Shown piece by piece: positions 13,157-25,311 of a stretch of 64,000 bases of DNA. Source of the DNA: Syngnathus acus (taxonomy: Eukaryota > Chordata > Actinopteri > Syngnathiformes > Syngnathidae); NCBI RefSeq assembly GCF_901709675.1, contig NC_051088.1, positions 12,873,693 to 12,937,692 of the forward strand. The letters run 5' to 3'. The first letter of the stretch is position 1. Each line of letters starts with the position of its first letter. The notes beneath the pieces were generated by a model, which was given only the letters and a program-made list of their open reading frames with translations, ran no database searches and was not told where the DNA came from. Made by a program: the position numbers and the translations under genes.

Positions 13157-14562
13157 AAAAAGGTCCCTGACTTGCGCAGCCGAACACGGATGATGCACCT
13201 CGGAGCTATTTTGGGGGTTTTTGGTTATTGTGACTCGTGAGAGGTTGACTGAAGTGCGGAGCTTTTAAAATGAGACGATTCAAAGCTTGTCCCATGTGAG
13301 GGGAAAGGTATGAAGATGCATGTTTTTTTGTGGCTGTCTAGATTCTCTCATTGTTTCCCCGCCGGGTACACATTTACGAGGTTGAGTCACCAGAAAATGT
13401 CAAATCTGGATTGTATCTTTCATTTTACGTGCTTTGGCGTGTTTCTTTCTCAACAAGTGCAAGCTTGGGAGCTTAAGATCAGGGGATGCTTTGAGAATAA
13501 TTGTCAATTTTTGTCTATGTGAATCCCTTTGAGACTGCTTGTGATTTAGGGCTATACAAATAAACTTGACTTGTTTACCGTGTATTTAACCATATTTATT
13601 TCTTGGAAGCTGAATGGCAAACTTTTTTTTCCCCAAAAGGTGGCTATGGAGTGGCCAAAGATATTGCTTTTTTTTCCCTAACAAACCCCCAAATTATTCT
13701 GAAAATGTTGATAAATATGGAAAAATCACAAAGCACACAAAATTCAAAAGTCAATTATTCAACCTGGCACCTGGGGAGGGGGGGGGGGGGGGGGGGGGGT
13801 GCTAAACATATTTCAGGGGAGGCCAGTGCCCCAGTGGCCCCTCTTCTAGCTGCACCACTGCTCTTCCGCAAAAATGAACTGCCATTCAAAAACCGTTCAG
13901 ATGCCAGAATGAGCACGTTCACAAAAATCCTCCTAAGGCAGAAATACACCACATTAATCTCACATTTGTCCAAGGCATGGACAAAGTGATGAACTTTCTT
14001 TCATTGAACTTCTACCACTATAACGTTTTCTTTTTTGACAAATGTGCAGTCAAACATGATCAAGTGGCTCGCCCAAAAATATATCATGCACACGCCACTA
14101 AAAAAAAAGTTGTTTGATTTTACACCAAACATGTAGGTTGCACATGATTAACACATGGGAAACAAACTTGTATTTTTCTAATACAGTTTTGAAATGGGGA
14201 AAATTATGTTAACTTAGCTCATTTTAATCATGTGCAACTGTAGCATGATCAAATCCATTCCAAACTTATCCTCACAAGGGTTGCGGGTGTGTTAAAGCCT
14301 AAACCACCTGTTTTTGGCGGGGTACACCTTGAACTGGTCACCGGCCAATTGCAGGGCACAAACAGACAAACAACCATTCACACCTACGGACGATTTAGAG
14401 TCTTCAATCTAGATATGGGAGGAAACCTGAGCATCGGGAGAAAACCCAAACAGGCAGGGGGGGAACATGCAAACTTCACACAGGAAAGCCAGAGCCCAGA
14501 TTTGAACCCACGACCTGTGCAATGTGAGGTGAATGTGCCAATTGGTTGTCCACCGTGCTGAC
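13154..14562. repeat. Tandem duplication, copy 2 (tmem269 exons deleted)
   Basis: This is the second copy of 11242-13156. It lacks about 930 bases corresponding to 11710-12640, exactly the part with tmem269 exons 1 and 2. It has gained two inserts, at about 13446-13573 and 13600-13864. The first insert ends with a SINE/LINE-like tail (GGGCTATACAAATAAACTTG). The second contains a G-run and a hAT-like end. The copy cannot encode the gene. Confidence 0.8.
13600..13864. mobile_element. hAT-like insert in duplication copy 2
   Basis: This is present only in copy 2. The right end (GGCCAGTGCCCCAGTGGCCC, then TCTAGCTGCACCACTG) resembles the right end of the element at 53045-53289. A run of about 22 G lies at 13778-13799. 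The left end is not clear. Confidence 0.45.
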
Positions 14563-14595
14563 ATTTAAACAAATTCAGTATATATTTTTTTTCAG

Positions 14596-14634
14596 CACAC
14601 ACACACACGCATGCACATGCGCACACACACACAA
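14596..14634. repeat. (CA)n microsatellite
   Basis: Interrupted CA dinucleotide array. Confidence 0.85.
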
Positions 14635-15103
14635 ACATTGAGGTAACTACATTTAGGTAGCTACAGTGACAGTGTAAATTGCAACAACTGTATTGACACA
14701 TACCAGACGTGAGATCAATTTGTCTGCTCGCGCCAATCAAAAGTGGTGACCTCGGACAATGTGGCAGCAGCTAATGGATCCAGTCTATTGACAAATGTCT
14801 GTGAAGCATCGATTTTAAAGTAGAAAAAGCTTTCCTGCGTCGGTTCAGTGTCTAATATGTCTGCTTTATAACTTAATTTTGAAGTCGTGTTACAATGACA
14901 CAAAAGTTGGTATTACTGGTTATAATAACAGCTCATCAACATTAAGTCAGCCAGATGGAACAAAAGCTGACACCAGTTTACACTGGCCAAAAAAACTGTC
15001 TTTGCCCCATAAAAAAAATGTTCTCAATCGATTTTTTTTTTTAAAAGCGCTTTCTCTCATGTCATAGTACCATCCAAGACAGTGTGCTCAGATCATGACT
15101 TCA

Positions 15104-15798
15104 AAAGTTACAATATAGATTTAAATGTTGCATTATAGCAACCCGTATATCAAGTTTCACCCTGAATTTCGTGTGATTCCAAAGGCGGGGCAGTTCAAGA
15201 GACTCTTCATCTGAAAGAAAACAGTGAATGAGACAAGAGCACACAGCCAAGAAATACTTTTTAACTGACAGCATGCTTTTAACTTTACTGGATTGAATTT
15301 TGGGATAAAAATGTCACATTTTGAAATACACTCGAAATAATTTCGGGCACAGACTCCAAACAGATTCAGCCAATTTTGTCTCTACATCTGAATTGCTGCG
15401 TAATGAGTGCAAATAGTCCCATGTTGCATAACCCTACTACGTTACCTAGTAACATTTAAAAAAAAAAAAAAAAAAAGGGGGGGGGGTGCAAAAAAACAAC
15501 AGGAATAATCATAATAATTTAAAAAACGGAAACCATTACATAAAGTTTACTGCAGCTAATACAACGGCAACACGCAAATGCAAGGCTATACAATTCACGG
15601 ATTACATCACAAATACATGCAGATTTAATAACTCCCATCCCATTTTATTCTGTTCAACCAAAACAAATCCCCAGATTGGCTAGACGAGAGCACACTAATC
15701 GAGATTAGATTTATGAATAATCACTGGACCTACCGGAGGATGGTGTCAACAGGATCATGACTTTCCCCGAATCACAGCAGCTGAAAGACAATGTGACA

Positions 15799-15833
<35 letters not shown>

Positions 15834-16325
15834 GATGGCACCAAGTATTCGATTTTTTTGCTGTACCCAAACTGTTTTTAAAATAATTCCCATCTGGCTG
15901 AACACCCACTGCGTCATTTCAACGCTTCTCCAAATATTTGCCACTAGCTGCATTAGCGCCAACCATTTTACAATTCCACTCGTGTGCAAATATAAATCAT
16001 GTAAGGGGCGCGATTGCGTCACAAGCAATAAAATCCCTTTTCACTTTAAAAAGGACATTTTGCCTGAATGTGAGATTATCATTTTATAGCACCTTACCTG
16101 GAATGGATGCAACGGAGTAGAGAAAGTAGCCACACAAATTAAGGAACTGTGCGTTTTTTCTCTAGGTTTACCGTCAGCTTACTATTTTGTCTCCTTAGGT
16201 TGTAACTTTTTATTCTGTCAGCGGCATCAGTAGCACGTTTACCTGTCAACGTTGCAGAAGCGTCACCTACGCAGCTTTTTAAAGACCAAGGCGCAAAAAG
16301 CTGGAATATTCCACCGGAAGTGACG
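15104..16325 (-). CDS. Weak candidate short spliced gene, 44-codon frame
   Basis: A possible 5' exon ends at 16098 (CCAG|GTAAGG). A 47-nt exon, 15734-15780, has a good acceptor (TTTCAG) and donor (G|GTAGGT) and contains an ATG at 15758. It joins in frame to an exon starting at 15210 (CTTTCAG|ATGAAG), giving MILLTPSSDEESLELP and onward to a stop near 15104. Upstream at 16313-16325 is ACCGGAAGTGACG, a strong ETS-type promoter motif. No family is recognised. A frame at 14715-14903 looks protein-like but does not join in phase. This could equally be a long non-coding RNA or chance. Confidence 0.25.
15797..15832. repeat. (AAT)n microsatellite
   Basis: Perfect trinucleotide run of about twelve units. 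It creates the poly-Asn and poly-Leu open frames seen on the two strands. Confidence 0.9.
16313..16325. promoter_or_regulatory. ETS/GABP-type promoter motif
   Basis: ACCGGAAGTGACG matches the CCGGAAGTG core of ETS-factor sites typical of TATA-less promoters, followed by a half CRE (TGACG). It lies upstream of the candidate short gene on the minus strand and could also serve plus-strand transcription. Confidence 0.4.
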
Positions 16326-16329
16326 CGTT

Positions 16330-17375
16330 CGGGGCTTCTACTCGTTTACATCATGCTGTCCTCTCCTGGGATGGTCAGCGCTCGCGGACAGAGCGTGCAA
16401 GAATGTGTGTGGAGCAGGACGAGTGCAAAACGGAATGTTAAAAGAAGAAGAAATACTGCGGTGGCTACTAAAATAATTCACATGCAGGAATATATCAGGT
16501 TATATTGAATAGATTTTTGTCTCATGCCTCTGCTCAGCTCATTCCTCCCTATATTTAAAAAAAAAGCACACACGTAGGAATTGTTACCATGGCAGCTATA
16601 GTAGGAAGTGACGGACGTCTCTTTTTCAAAAAGCAAATTCTAAAGCGCGTACGATAGAGTAAGAGAATTGTGTTTTTCACTTAATCAATCAACCAGAAGG
16701 TCTGTTTATGAAATTTGTGCAGCAAATACATCGCCAAATTGAAATACTGCCCACGTTCACGGGAATAAAGACAGTCAACATTCTTTCAAATGGCACAATG
16801 TGCTTTTATGTTTGCTGTGAATTATCAATATTCTAATAAACACTTGATCCACTGACATTTGCGCATCCATGCAGACGTGACATGGGATTTCATTTTTTTT
16901 CTGCCACAATAACGATAAAACATAACACAAAATGCTCATTTGTGGCCATGAAATGTATACAATGTGTGCACATAATACTAATTTGTGGGAAAATTCCTTT
17001 CTTGCAGTATACCATAGTGTCATGACAACGCAATATGAATAATGTCCACTAGGTGTCGCTAGATAGTCACACGCAGACGCAACACAGCTTGTCATAAGAA
17101 CAATGTTTGATTAAATAGTTGTACTAGATTTAATTTATACCGAATAAAAAAACGTTCTCTCAAGTGTAAGACCTTTTCAAATTGAAAGTGTGCTTTAGTT
17201 TTTTCATAGATTCCAGAGTTCCAGACAGCCCCCATTCTCAGTGAGTCACATCAATAAGACTGCTTTGCATTGTGGACACATTAAATATTATTGTTTGTAC
17301 TAGTGACACCATTTAAAGAATCCCAAAACAATTTGTGAGAGCTGATGATGTCCTTATGAATACAAGACTGCTCAT
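16330..17375. other. Intergenic, nothing firm
   Basis: No gene was recognised. An ATG in good context (ACCATGG) near 16588 opens only a 22-codon frame on the plus strand. The 3' UTR of the WxxW gene enters from the right. An ATTAAA variant on the minus strand near 17130 is a possible polyadenylation signal. Confidence 0.3.
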
Positions 17376-19745
17376 TCAGGCGCAGAAATCTGGTGGGCAG
17401 GTGAATCTGACCTTATAGTCTTCACATTGTTTCTCACCAGGCTGATCATCATTCACACATGCAAAGCCTTGAGTAGCATCATACCTGTAAAAAAAGAAAT
17501 AAAATCGTAGACGAGCAAGAACAAGTTCGGTTGGAAATTGCAATCGTACTCATTTGACTTATCACCTCAGCTATATTAGATTCTTGCACATCTCTTAAAG
17601 TTACAAATTTACTTCAGGTAGCATAAACATGAGTTTTTGTCATTGTTTGGTCTGCTCACATTTGAAATACATCACCAGTCTTGTGTGCTGGGATGCCAGA
17701 TACTGTCATCGCCTCCACCGCTACAGGTTGAGCGCAGATGACTCCAGCAGTGTTCAGCCTCTGCACCTTGACGAGAGTCTCGTAATCACCACCATTGGTG
17801 GGATTATCTAGGTCGAACCAATCGGTTCTGCAAACTGTCAATAAAAAAAAAAAAAGATTTATAAAAAGTGTTATTTTTTTATATTTGAATCTTGGGTTAT
17901 AAAAACAAACAAAAAAATAGACACAACAGCAAAAAAGAACTTACTCCGACAGAAATCTGAGGGACATGTCAGCAATACTTCATAATCCTCACATTGTTTA
18001 CTACTCTTCTGATTCTCATTGATGCAGGCAAAGCCAAAAGTAACATCATAGCTAGAATTGGGGGGGGGAAACATGAGTCAAACTGAGCACTACGTTATTT
18101 GTTTTTTTGTTTAAATTCTAATAAAGGACTCACGAGAGAAAGATGTCCCCAGTGTGTTTAGAAGGCAAGCCGCTTTTTGTCCTGGCCTCTATTTGGATTG
18201 GATTTTTGCAGACCTGACCGGGGTAAGTCTTCATCAGTTGATACAAGGACTCCACATCGCCCACGTCTGATTGGTCATCGTCGCTACTGAGCCATCGTGT
18301 ACGGCACTCCTGAGACGCTGAGACATGAATCGATCGTGAGCATGAAGCTCATGAGTAGAACATGAAATTCAAGCCACGTTGCTACCATAACAAACTTCTA
18401 TTATTAACTCCTAACTTCATTACAGTATTACAAATTGTCAAAATGTTTTTTTTTTTTGCTGATATTTTGATGTGACTTATTTTGAGGAATGTGATCTTCA
18501 TTTTTTGTGTGCAGAAGAAGCATGACCTACCTTGACAGAATTCTTTGGGACATGTAAATCTGACCTTGTAGTCTTCACAGCTCTTGTCAACCTGATCTGC
18601 ATTCAAACAAGCGAATCCATACATAGCGTCTAGGCTGTAAATAAAAAAGATGGCGTGAAGCAAGGGATGTGCCTCTGACGTCCTTACGCTGCATCCTCTG
18701 ACAATTATCTCACTTTAAAAATGTCTCTGGTGGACTGGAGGCAGAGTCTGTGGAAACGGTTTGGGCTTGAATGGCTATTGGCTGGGGGCAGATGTCTCCG
18801 GGAAACTTGTGGAGGAGGTCACTCAGGAGCTCAAAATCTCCATGCCCTTCAGGGTCGTCCAGGTCAAACCACTTTGTCTGGCACTCTGTGGGAATTAGAA
18901 CCACAAAAACCCATCAAATTGAAGAATTACTTGTAATTTACTTAGTTTATTTTCTTCTTTACAAACCTGAACAGAACTCTCCAGAACAGGTGAACTTGAC
19001 CTTATAATCTTCACATGGACTCCATGATTGCTCACTGTTGAGGCACAAAAGGCCCTCGGCTGCATTGTGGCTGCAAACAACATAATCAAATCAGAGAGGA
19101 AGTGCAGTGTTATTTAATTTAATTTAATTTTATTTTATTCTAATGATTGTAATTTGGGAGTTTATAACTGTACTGCATCAGTAACTTGATCATTTTGAGT
19201 TTCATGTGGCCAATTCCCAAAAGGAAATATAAAAATGGTCCTACGTGTGGAAGATGTTCCTTATGTGGTCAGACTTTATCCCAGAAACCGTCTGAGCCTC
19301 CATATCTACTGGATCCGAGCAGATCCTGAGTCCATGTTTCCTTTTCAAATCAGCCAAGAGCTCCGAGTCACCTTCTCTTGAAACATCTCCATTGTCAAAC
19401 CAGGTGGTCTGACACGCTGGGGGAAACAAACCACTTAGTATTTTTTGACTTAAACTCACAATATGAATGCAGTACTTACTTTCAAGTGCATGAATGGCAG
19501 ACAAGTGCAGGTCTGGAGGGAGAGAAGATCGTACATGAATTCAAATTTATTTAATTTATTTATTTAATTTTTTAATGTAAACTATAGATAATCTTTCATT
19601 TTGTTACCTGAGAGAAAGAAACAAATTGCAATACTCTGAAAACAAAACAACATTAAACATTACATTAATGTTAAAAGTGAATAGAATCAATATAAGGAAG
19701 GGGATGGTTAAAAAAATGAAATCAAGTTACCTGAAAGAAAATCAT
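17376..19745 (-). CDS. Secreted protein with four WxxW domains (mucin/CILP-type)
   Basis: Eleven exons: 19731-19745, 19608-19635, 19480-19512, 19245-19416, 18967-19070, 18714-18885, 18531-18634, 18134-18317, 17945-18051, 17660-17834 and 17376-17484. They join in phase to 1203 nt, 400 residues. The start, [14 protein letters not shown], is a plausible signal peptide. Four repeats follow, each built from two exons. The first half carries C-x-T-x-W-(F/L) and IEAxT-type motifs ([32 protein letters not shown]). The second half carries GFxCxNxxQ and C-EDYKV (ACINENQ, CEDYEV, TCP..FC). This is the WxxW domain of MUC2, MUC5AC and CILP. There is no von Willebrand or mucin repeat region. Function is unknown; extracellular or mucosal matrix is inferred. 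An upstream noncoding exon with donor at 19832 (CAT|GTAAGT) is likely. Confidence 0.85.
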
Positions 19746-19832
19746 GACTGTGTGCTCGCTGGATTTTAGGAGGGAAAGAATGTTAAATTATGAATAATTT
19801 GACATGAAATAAAGAAAAATGTTTTACTTACA

Positions 19833-22549
19833 TGCTTCAGCTGCCAATGAGGGACTGGATGTAACGTTCATGATTGCATCCTCTAGATTCCTCATCTGAC
19901 CAATGGATTTACTCCTGTGGGATTATGTGGAGGGTGGGTGGTGGGTTTTTTTTCTCTCTCTGTACTTGCCACAAAGGTTGACACCCGCTTCAGGAATAAA
20001 AACAACACTCACACCACTGTTGTTGGAGGGCTTGTCTTATTTTCTGTCATTCTAAGCCACTCATATACTAGGTGATTGGCCTTAAGTGGATATAAGAGGG
20101 AAATGAATGAATGAATGAATTTTTCTAATGAAATCTTAAATGTTCAAATTCACGCAACTTAATATTTCATCTTTTTTGGTCTATTTTTTTTAGATTAAAC
20201 AGTTCTACGAATGAAAACCTGAGATTTTGAATATATTAAGAACTTTTTGGACTGGAGAAACCAGTAGTGACAGCTACTCCAGGCACTGGCAGGCCTAGAG
20301 GGGGGCCGTGAGGGCATTTCCACCCCTCCTCTGAAATATCCTTGGACCTCCCCCGGGTTTTCCAAAATTCGGTCAACTTTGGAATTTACATGACATGCTA
20401 TTTCCAGCGCGGAAACAAGATCTTACTTGGAGAACTTAATGGGGTAACAATTGAGGCACATATATATACGCCACATTTAAAAATGGATGTAAAATGAGCC
20501 CCGACAGCCAAATGTGCCACAACGCAGCCTCAGGGAGGGATGCCATCTAAAGAAATACAACACCTTACGTATCTCAACATAACAGGGACTAATGGCTGAA
20601 GTGTGGTTGACCTTCAAGCAGGGAATGTCTTAATTTCCTATTGCTTTAGGATTATAATTGATCACAATATATCAGGTCACAAAGGCTTGAGGCACCACCC
20701 AGTATTCAGGTGTGCCAAAGAATGGTCTGGATATAATATGAACACAGTTGTGCTGCCTTAGTAGAGTTCTGTAAATTCTTTGTTGTGGAATGTAATAAAA
20801 ACTACTTTCACAACACCTAAAATTTCATCACAGTTTGTTGCCTTGAAATTTCGAGTTCATCCAACTTTTTTTCTTTGAACATTATGGAAAAAACATTTGG
20901 CCACGCTCGATGCAGGCTACTGTACCATCATCATGCCGTACCATAAAAAGCCAGAATCATCCTCAATCAGCACAATAGCATTTCGAAGGATAGTCGGCAA
21001 GATTGTCATACTTGTGAGATGTTATCTGGGCTTAGAAAACAAAACCCCTCAAAAGCTTTGTCACTCTTATTGCCACGTGGTAACGATTTGTTGCCATGGA
21101 TTTTGGTCCCTGTAATTCTCTTATGTAAGTGTTTCTTGATCATGATATTGTTATTGAAAATCTTTTCTCTTTTAAGTTGAGTTGTTATTCTTACGTATCA
21201 TGTTGCACTAGAAGCAGCAAGCAGTCTGGCTTCCTTTTTGAAAGTTGATCCTACGGTTGTTCAATGTTTGTCACTATTAACAATGCAAGACAATGATGTG
21301 TGTAAAGAGTGAACTGAATTGGGTGTAACCTGCAATCTAACCCTGAATCACATTTCCTAATATGCTTGGGGATAATATTTCCACTGTCCCAGTATCACTG
21401 GCACTTGACCTACATCATGTGGGAGCAAATATGGGGTGTCGACAGAATCCGATCAAGGAAAAATACTGTAGCAAGTGACAAAATAAAGCCAATGATATTA
21501 GAAATAGCACATGAATTTCGTTTTTATTTAAGAAACAAAAAGGGTAGGGGAATACCACTTCAATACTGGGTCATTAGGTGTACTGCCTGTAAAATTTTAT
21601 CAATTGAGCCAAGACATAAAATGTAAAAAAAAAAAAAAATTTAACCTTCAAGACTAAAAGTGCACCTTTCATAATGAGAGCAATCCAATGACGGGTTCAA
21701 AAACTAAACACATCTGGCTTGACAATGTTTTCATTTAGCAACAGTGTTCATATGAAAATCCAGTTTCAGAACTTAGCTTTAAAGCATCCTAAACTGGACC
21801 ACAGCCTGGACTCCATCCCCATATCACATATTCACATTCAAAAAAGACATGGTGTCACTTTGTTGCAATTTTAAACCAAAGTGTAGCCTGATGTTAAAAA
21901 AGAACTTTTCTGAGAGGAAATTGGGAAACCTTGAAGGAGCGATACAAGCAAAAGGTGATAACCAGAGGAAGAAAAAAAAAACCAGTGCTCTAAAATTGCA
22001 GCGGGAAAGGAGGCAAAGAATAAATATAAATGAAGCAATGCTGTATGTTAGCATTGCTTCATTTATATTTATTCTTGTTCTCAGATAAACAATTGAAGCA
22101 AAAAAAAAAAAGAAAGAAAATTGTGCTGTGTTTATGAGGACCACAGCAACCCCAAAGAACAGGCTGACATTTGGTACTGAAGGGTCCACCTAAAAAAAAT
22201 CACACATTTTACCCAAGCATCACGAAAACAAACATTTCAAGGCACCGCTGGGCTAACGAGCACTTCCTGTTGAGCTACCCGAGTGGCTTTCGAAACTACA
22301 TAAAAAATATGAAACTCCATTTTTGAGATCTACTCAATCAAACAAGGCTGTGGTGCAAACACATACAATAATTTTGCTGTGAAATCAAAGAGCACACACT
22401 TGAGTAAATACAATCTAAGCCATTTTTGTTATTCTGAACAAAAAATATGTATGTCCATCCAAATTAGTCTTACCAGATTGCCAAATTGTGATGAAATGAA
22501 CTGTGAAAAGGCACATGCAGCAGACTTCAGCTATCTTGTGTCAGGTAAC
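19833..22549. other. Intergenic region between the WxxW gene and hspg2
   Basis: The promoter of the WxxW gene should lie just right of 19832; no TATA box was identified. A hAT-like fragment (GGCACTGGCAGGCCTAGAGG) lies near 20283-20302. The perfect hairpin at 22016-22076 is listed separately. No coding gene was recognised. Confidence 0.4.
22016..22076. repeat. Perfect 27-bp inverted repeat, 7-base loop
   Basis: The left arm 22016-22042 is the exact reverse complement of the right arm 22050-22076, with loop GTATGTT. The arms include TAAATATAAATGAAGCAATG. It lies between two genes. It may be a very short palindromic element, or a foldback RNA if transcribed. Confidence 0.85.
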
Positions 22550-22555
22550 TTTATT
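22550..22555 (-). terminator. hspg2: Candidate hspg2 polyadenylation signal
   Basis: AATAAA on the minus strand, about 820 bases past the hspg2 stop codon. It is the only canonical signal I noticed in that interval. Use is unproven. Confidence 0.35.
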
Positions 22556-23376
22556 TTACTTGATGGTAGCCATCACCAAATATTGTTGAAGTAAAAAAAA
22601 AAAAAAATCAGAATTTGATTAACCTTTAAAAAAAATAATAAATGTAACCACATGACTATTGCATACACTGTATCCTAGTGTCTGGCATTATTTAGCACCA
22701 AGTCTTCTTTTTCTTGTAAAAAAAGAACTAAAACAGACCCCGAAACCACAAATGCTCCAAAGGTAATGGAAAAACGTGATCATTTTTTGTTGTTGTTGTC
22801 AATGACCTGAGTTGTGTACTTAAACTGCATGCGGCTGCGTGCTCCGAGCGTGTGCCCCCGTCCCCATAGCAAAACAAACGCACTCACGCCAAACACAAAT
22901 GACAAAAGAAAGTCTTCGACATCATCAAGTCATAGTAGTATATTGGTGAAAACCTCTGGATAAGCGGTGTTAGACGCCAGAACAACTTCTAGGAAGTGCA
23001 GTTACGGTTAGTTTGCTAGTACCCCCCCCCCTCCCCACAATTATAATATATATTCATATGCATATAAATAAAATTCAGTGCTGTAAAAACCTCTTCAACT
23101 CCATAGGATCTGATTTCTCATGGCTAAAACTACTGCTCAAATTATGTAAACTGCATTCTTCCAAAATTAAAAAAAAAAAACAGAGGAAGAGGTTGTTAAT
23201 GTTTTTTTCTGATTTGTTTTGGTTTCCACACCAAGATCTTGTCCTAACATCTGATTTTTGGTAGCAGCTAAGCACCAAGTTTGTGGAAGTGTCTCTTTGT
23301 ACGAGTGCGTAAATAAAAATCACTCTACAGTCTGTGTACTGTATGTCAGTATTTGGGTCTTTGTGGTGTGTGCGGT

Positions 23377-25311
23377 CTATGACGTGCACGGCCGCACGTT
23401 GACACTGTGAGCTGCGTGGGTTTGCAGGTCGATGGTCCGGGCCTGCTCATCTTCTGGCCGGCCGTTGATCAGGGACAGGTTCCTCACGCACCCTGTCATT
23501 CCAGAGGAAAACTTCCCTGCTGTCATGGCTGCCATGTTTGGAGCTCCGCCTGTCACACAGACAATACACATACAGCCTTGAATGTCTGCTTTGAACCAAT
23601 CGGCATGTGAAACATCACTTGTAGGAATTACGGTAAACTCTTGTGCAATTTATCTATTTATTTATTTATTCATTTATTTATTTATTATTATTGTGGGGAT
23701 TTTGTTGTTTATTTAAGGATGTAATTACACTTTCGGCCACTTGGTATTGGCACAGAATTGTGCTTTGAAAGAAGCTAAACAAGAAAGTGTCAGGCTTATT
23801 TTTTACTGAAAAGATTAGAAGATAGGCCCACTTACTGCGGAAGTCAAAGGGGTAGCCATTTTACGTTGACATTGGTACTAATGAACTTTGATTATTTATT
23901 TGCTGAAAACACTGTTTTTCTATATGAAGTGTATTTGAGTGTGTTTGTATTCTTTTAAAGTGTATTTAAAAAAATAAGTGCCATGAATGCTATAGTAACA
24001 CACTTAGGGAGTATTTAAATCTAGATTTATTCAATATTGTGGATTTTACTTATTGCGGTGGTGTGGTTTAGAACAAGCTCATTATGGAGGTCTGTCCACT
24101 CACCAAGGTAAAGAGGTCCTTTTGTATTGACCATGATGCTTCTTCCCTTTGACTGTCCATGGAGCGCAGCGTCTCCATCGATTTGGATGTAACCATCTTT
24201 TCCGGCCCTGCAATGGAAGGGAAACCAACATAACTTGTATCGTCCCCTTCTCACAGACTTGATTTGTTTGTAGTTCCATTTTTTATTTAGATTTATACAT
24301 TTTGCTCAACGTTAGTTTGTTGTACATACTGATACCAAAAGAAATGGAATCTACCTGACTGCTTTGACTTTGTGCCATTCCCCGTTATTGATGGACTGCC
24401 GTGACATGATCTCTGCTTCTCCACTGCCCAACTGGTAACTGGAGATAAATAAAACATCTTTTAGACTTCAAGTCACAGCAACAGAATGAAGTATATTTAC
24501 AGAACTGCAAGGCCGAACCTGAAAATAAGGTGTCCGTTGCGAATCCCAAGAGTGATAAAGTCCTTGCCTCTGCCGTGTTCCCCATGCTCCTGCAGGTCAC
24601 ATTGTTTAGTGTTTTAAGAGATGATGAAAACAAGTGGAGAACATTGAGAGTTTTTATCATAGCAACATTAACCTTTCATACAAAAATTCTATTCACGTCA
24701 TCATCATTGGTGACATGCAAAGATGGCTGTAACCTTCCAAGCCACGTAGTGATGTGTACATATTAGTATGAAAACAGCCAATGTGTCGACTCATGCCAGA
24801 TAAGAGTGGGTACCTTTTTACTAGCATGCATCTTTCGCAAATTGAGTGTGCCATTGGTTTCCTGAAGGAAATGAAGTGGAAGTTAGAGAAGCAACATGCA
24901 TTTATACAGACATAGCATTCCCACAGATGAGCCAGTGAAAATGTTTGATAATCCGTGAGGAGAATGCAAAAAGCAGTGTGGTATTGCTGTTGACAAAGTG
25001 ACAAAAATGGCACATTTAATGTTAAAAGAACTTCAGCCTTCTCAGAACCAGTCTTAGATCAGGACTTACGACTCCCTGCCACAGGATCAGACCCTCGGAG
25101 GAGAGTGTATTGATCTCCAATTCGATTGTCTCCGGCGTCTCAGGTGCGCTGAGGCATAAAAATATGTAAAGATAAATATGATGTTACGTTGAAAAAAAAA
25201 ATGTGAGCGTAAAAAAGTTTACACAAACATATTACCGTCTTTGCAAAATGGACTTAGGAAGGGCAATGTATCCGCCGTTGTGAAAATGAGCTGCATACTG
25301 ATGGGGAGAAT
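23377..25311 (-). CDS. hspg2: hspg2: LG3 domain and C-terminus
   Basis: Exons in transcription order: 25236-25311, 25070-25148, 24519-24589, 24355-24438, 24104-24207 and 23377-23549. They read [81 protein letters not shown], then [20 protein letters not shown]. This matches human LG3 (endorepellin), which binds alpha2beta1 integrin. A 48-nt in-frame exon lies between the second and third exons (separate entry). The acceptor of the first exon is TGTAG|ATTC; the next AG, at CATCAG, would break the frame. The stop is TAG. Confidence 0.93.

Noticed and set aside
13603-13989. Frame with a long glycine run
   Set aside because: It is produced by the G-run at 13778-13799 inside a repeat insert.
14715-14903. 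Minus-strand frame (KADILDTEPTQESFFYFKID) as the 3' exon of the candidate gene at 15-16 kb
   Set aside because: The only plausible acceptor gives the wrong phase for the upstream exon.
15711-16089. Frames with Asn-run (plus) and Leu-run (minus)
   Set aside because: Both are created by the AAT microsatellite at 15797-15832.
18302-18317. Acceptor at 18310 (GTCTCAG|GAGTGC) for the third WxxW domain
   Set aside because: It would shift the frame; the upstream acceptor at 18318 keeps it and adds three residues.
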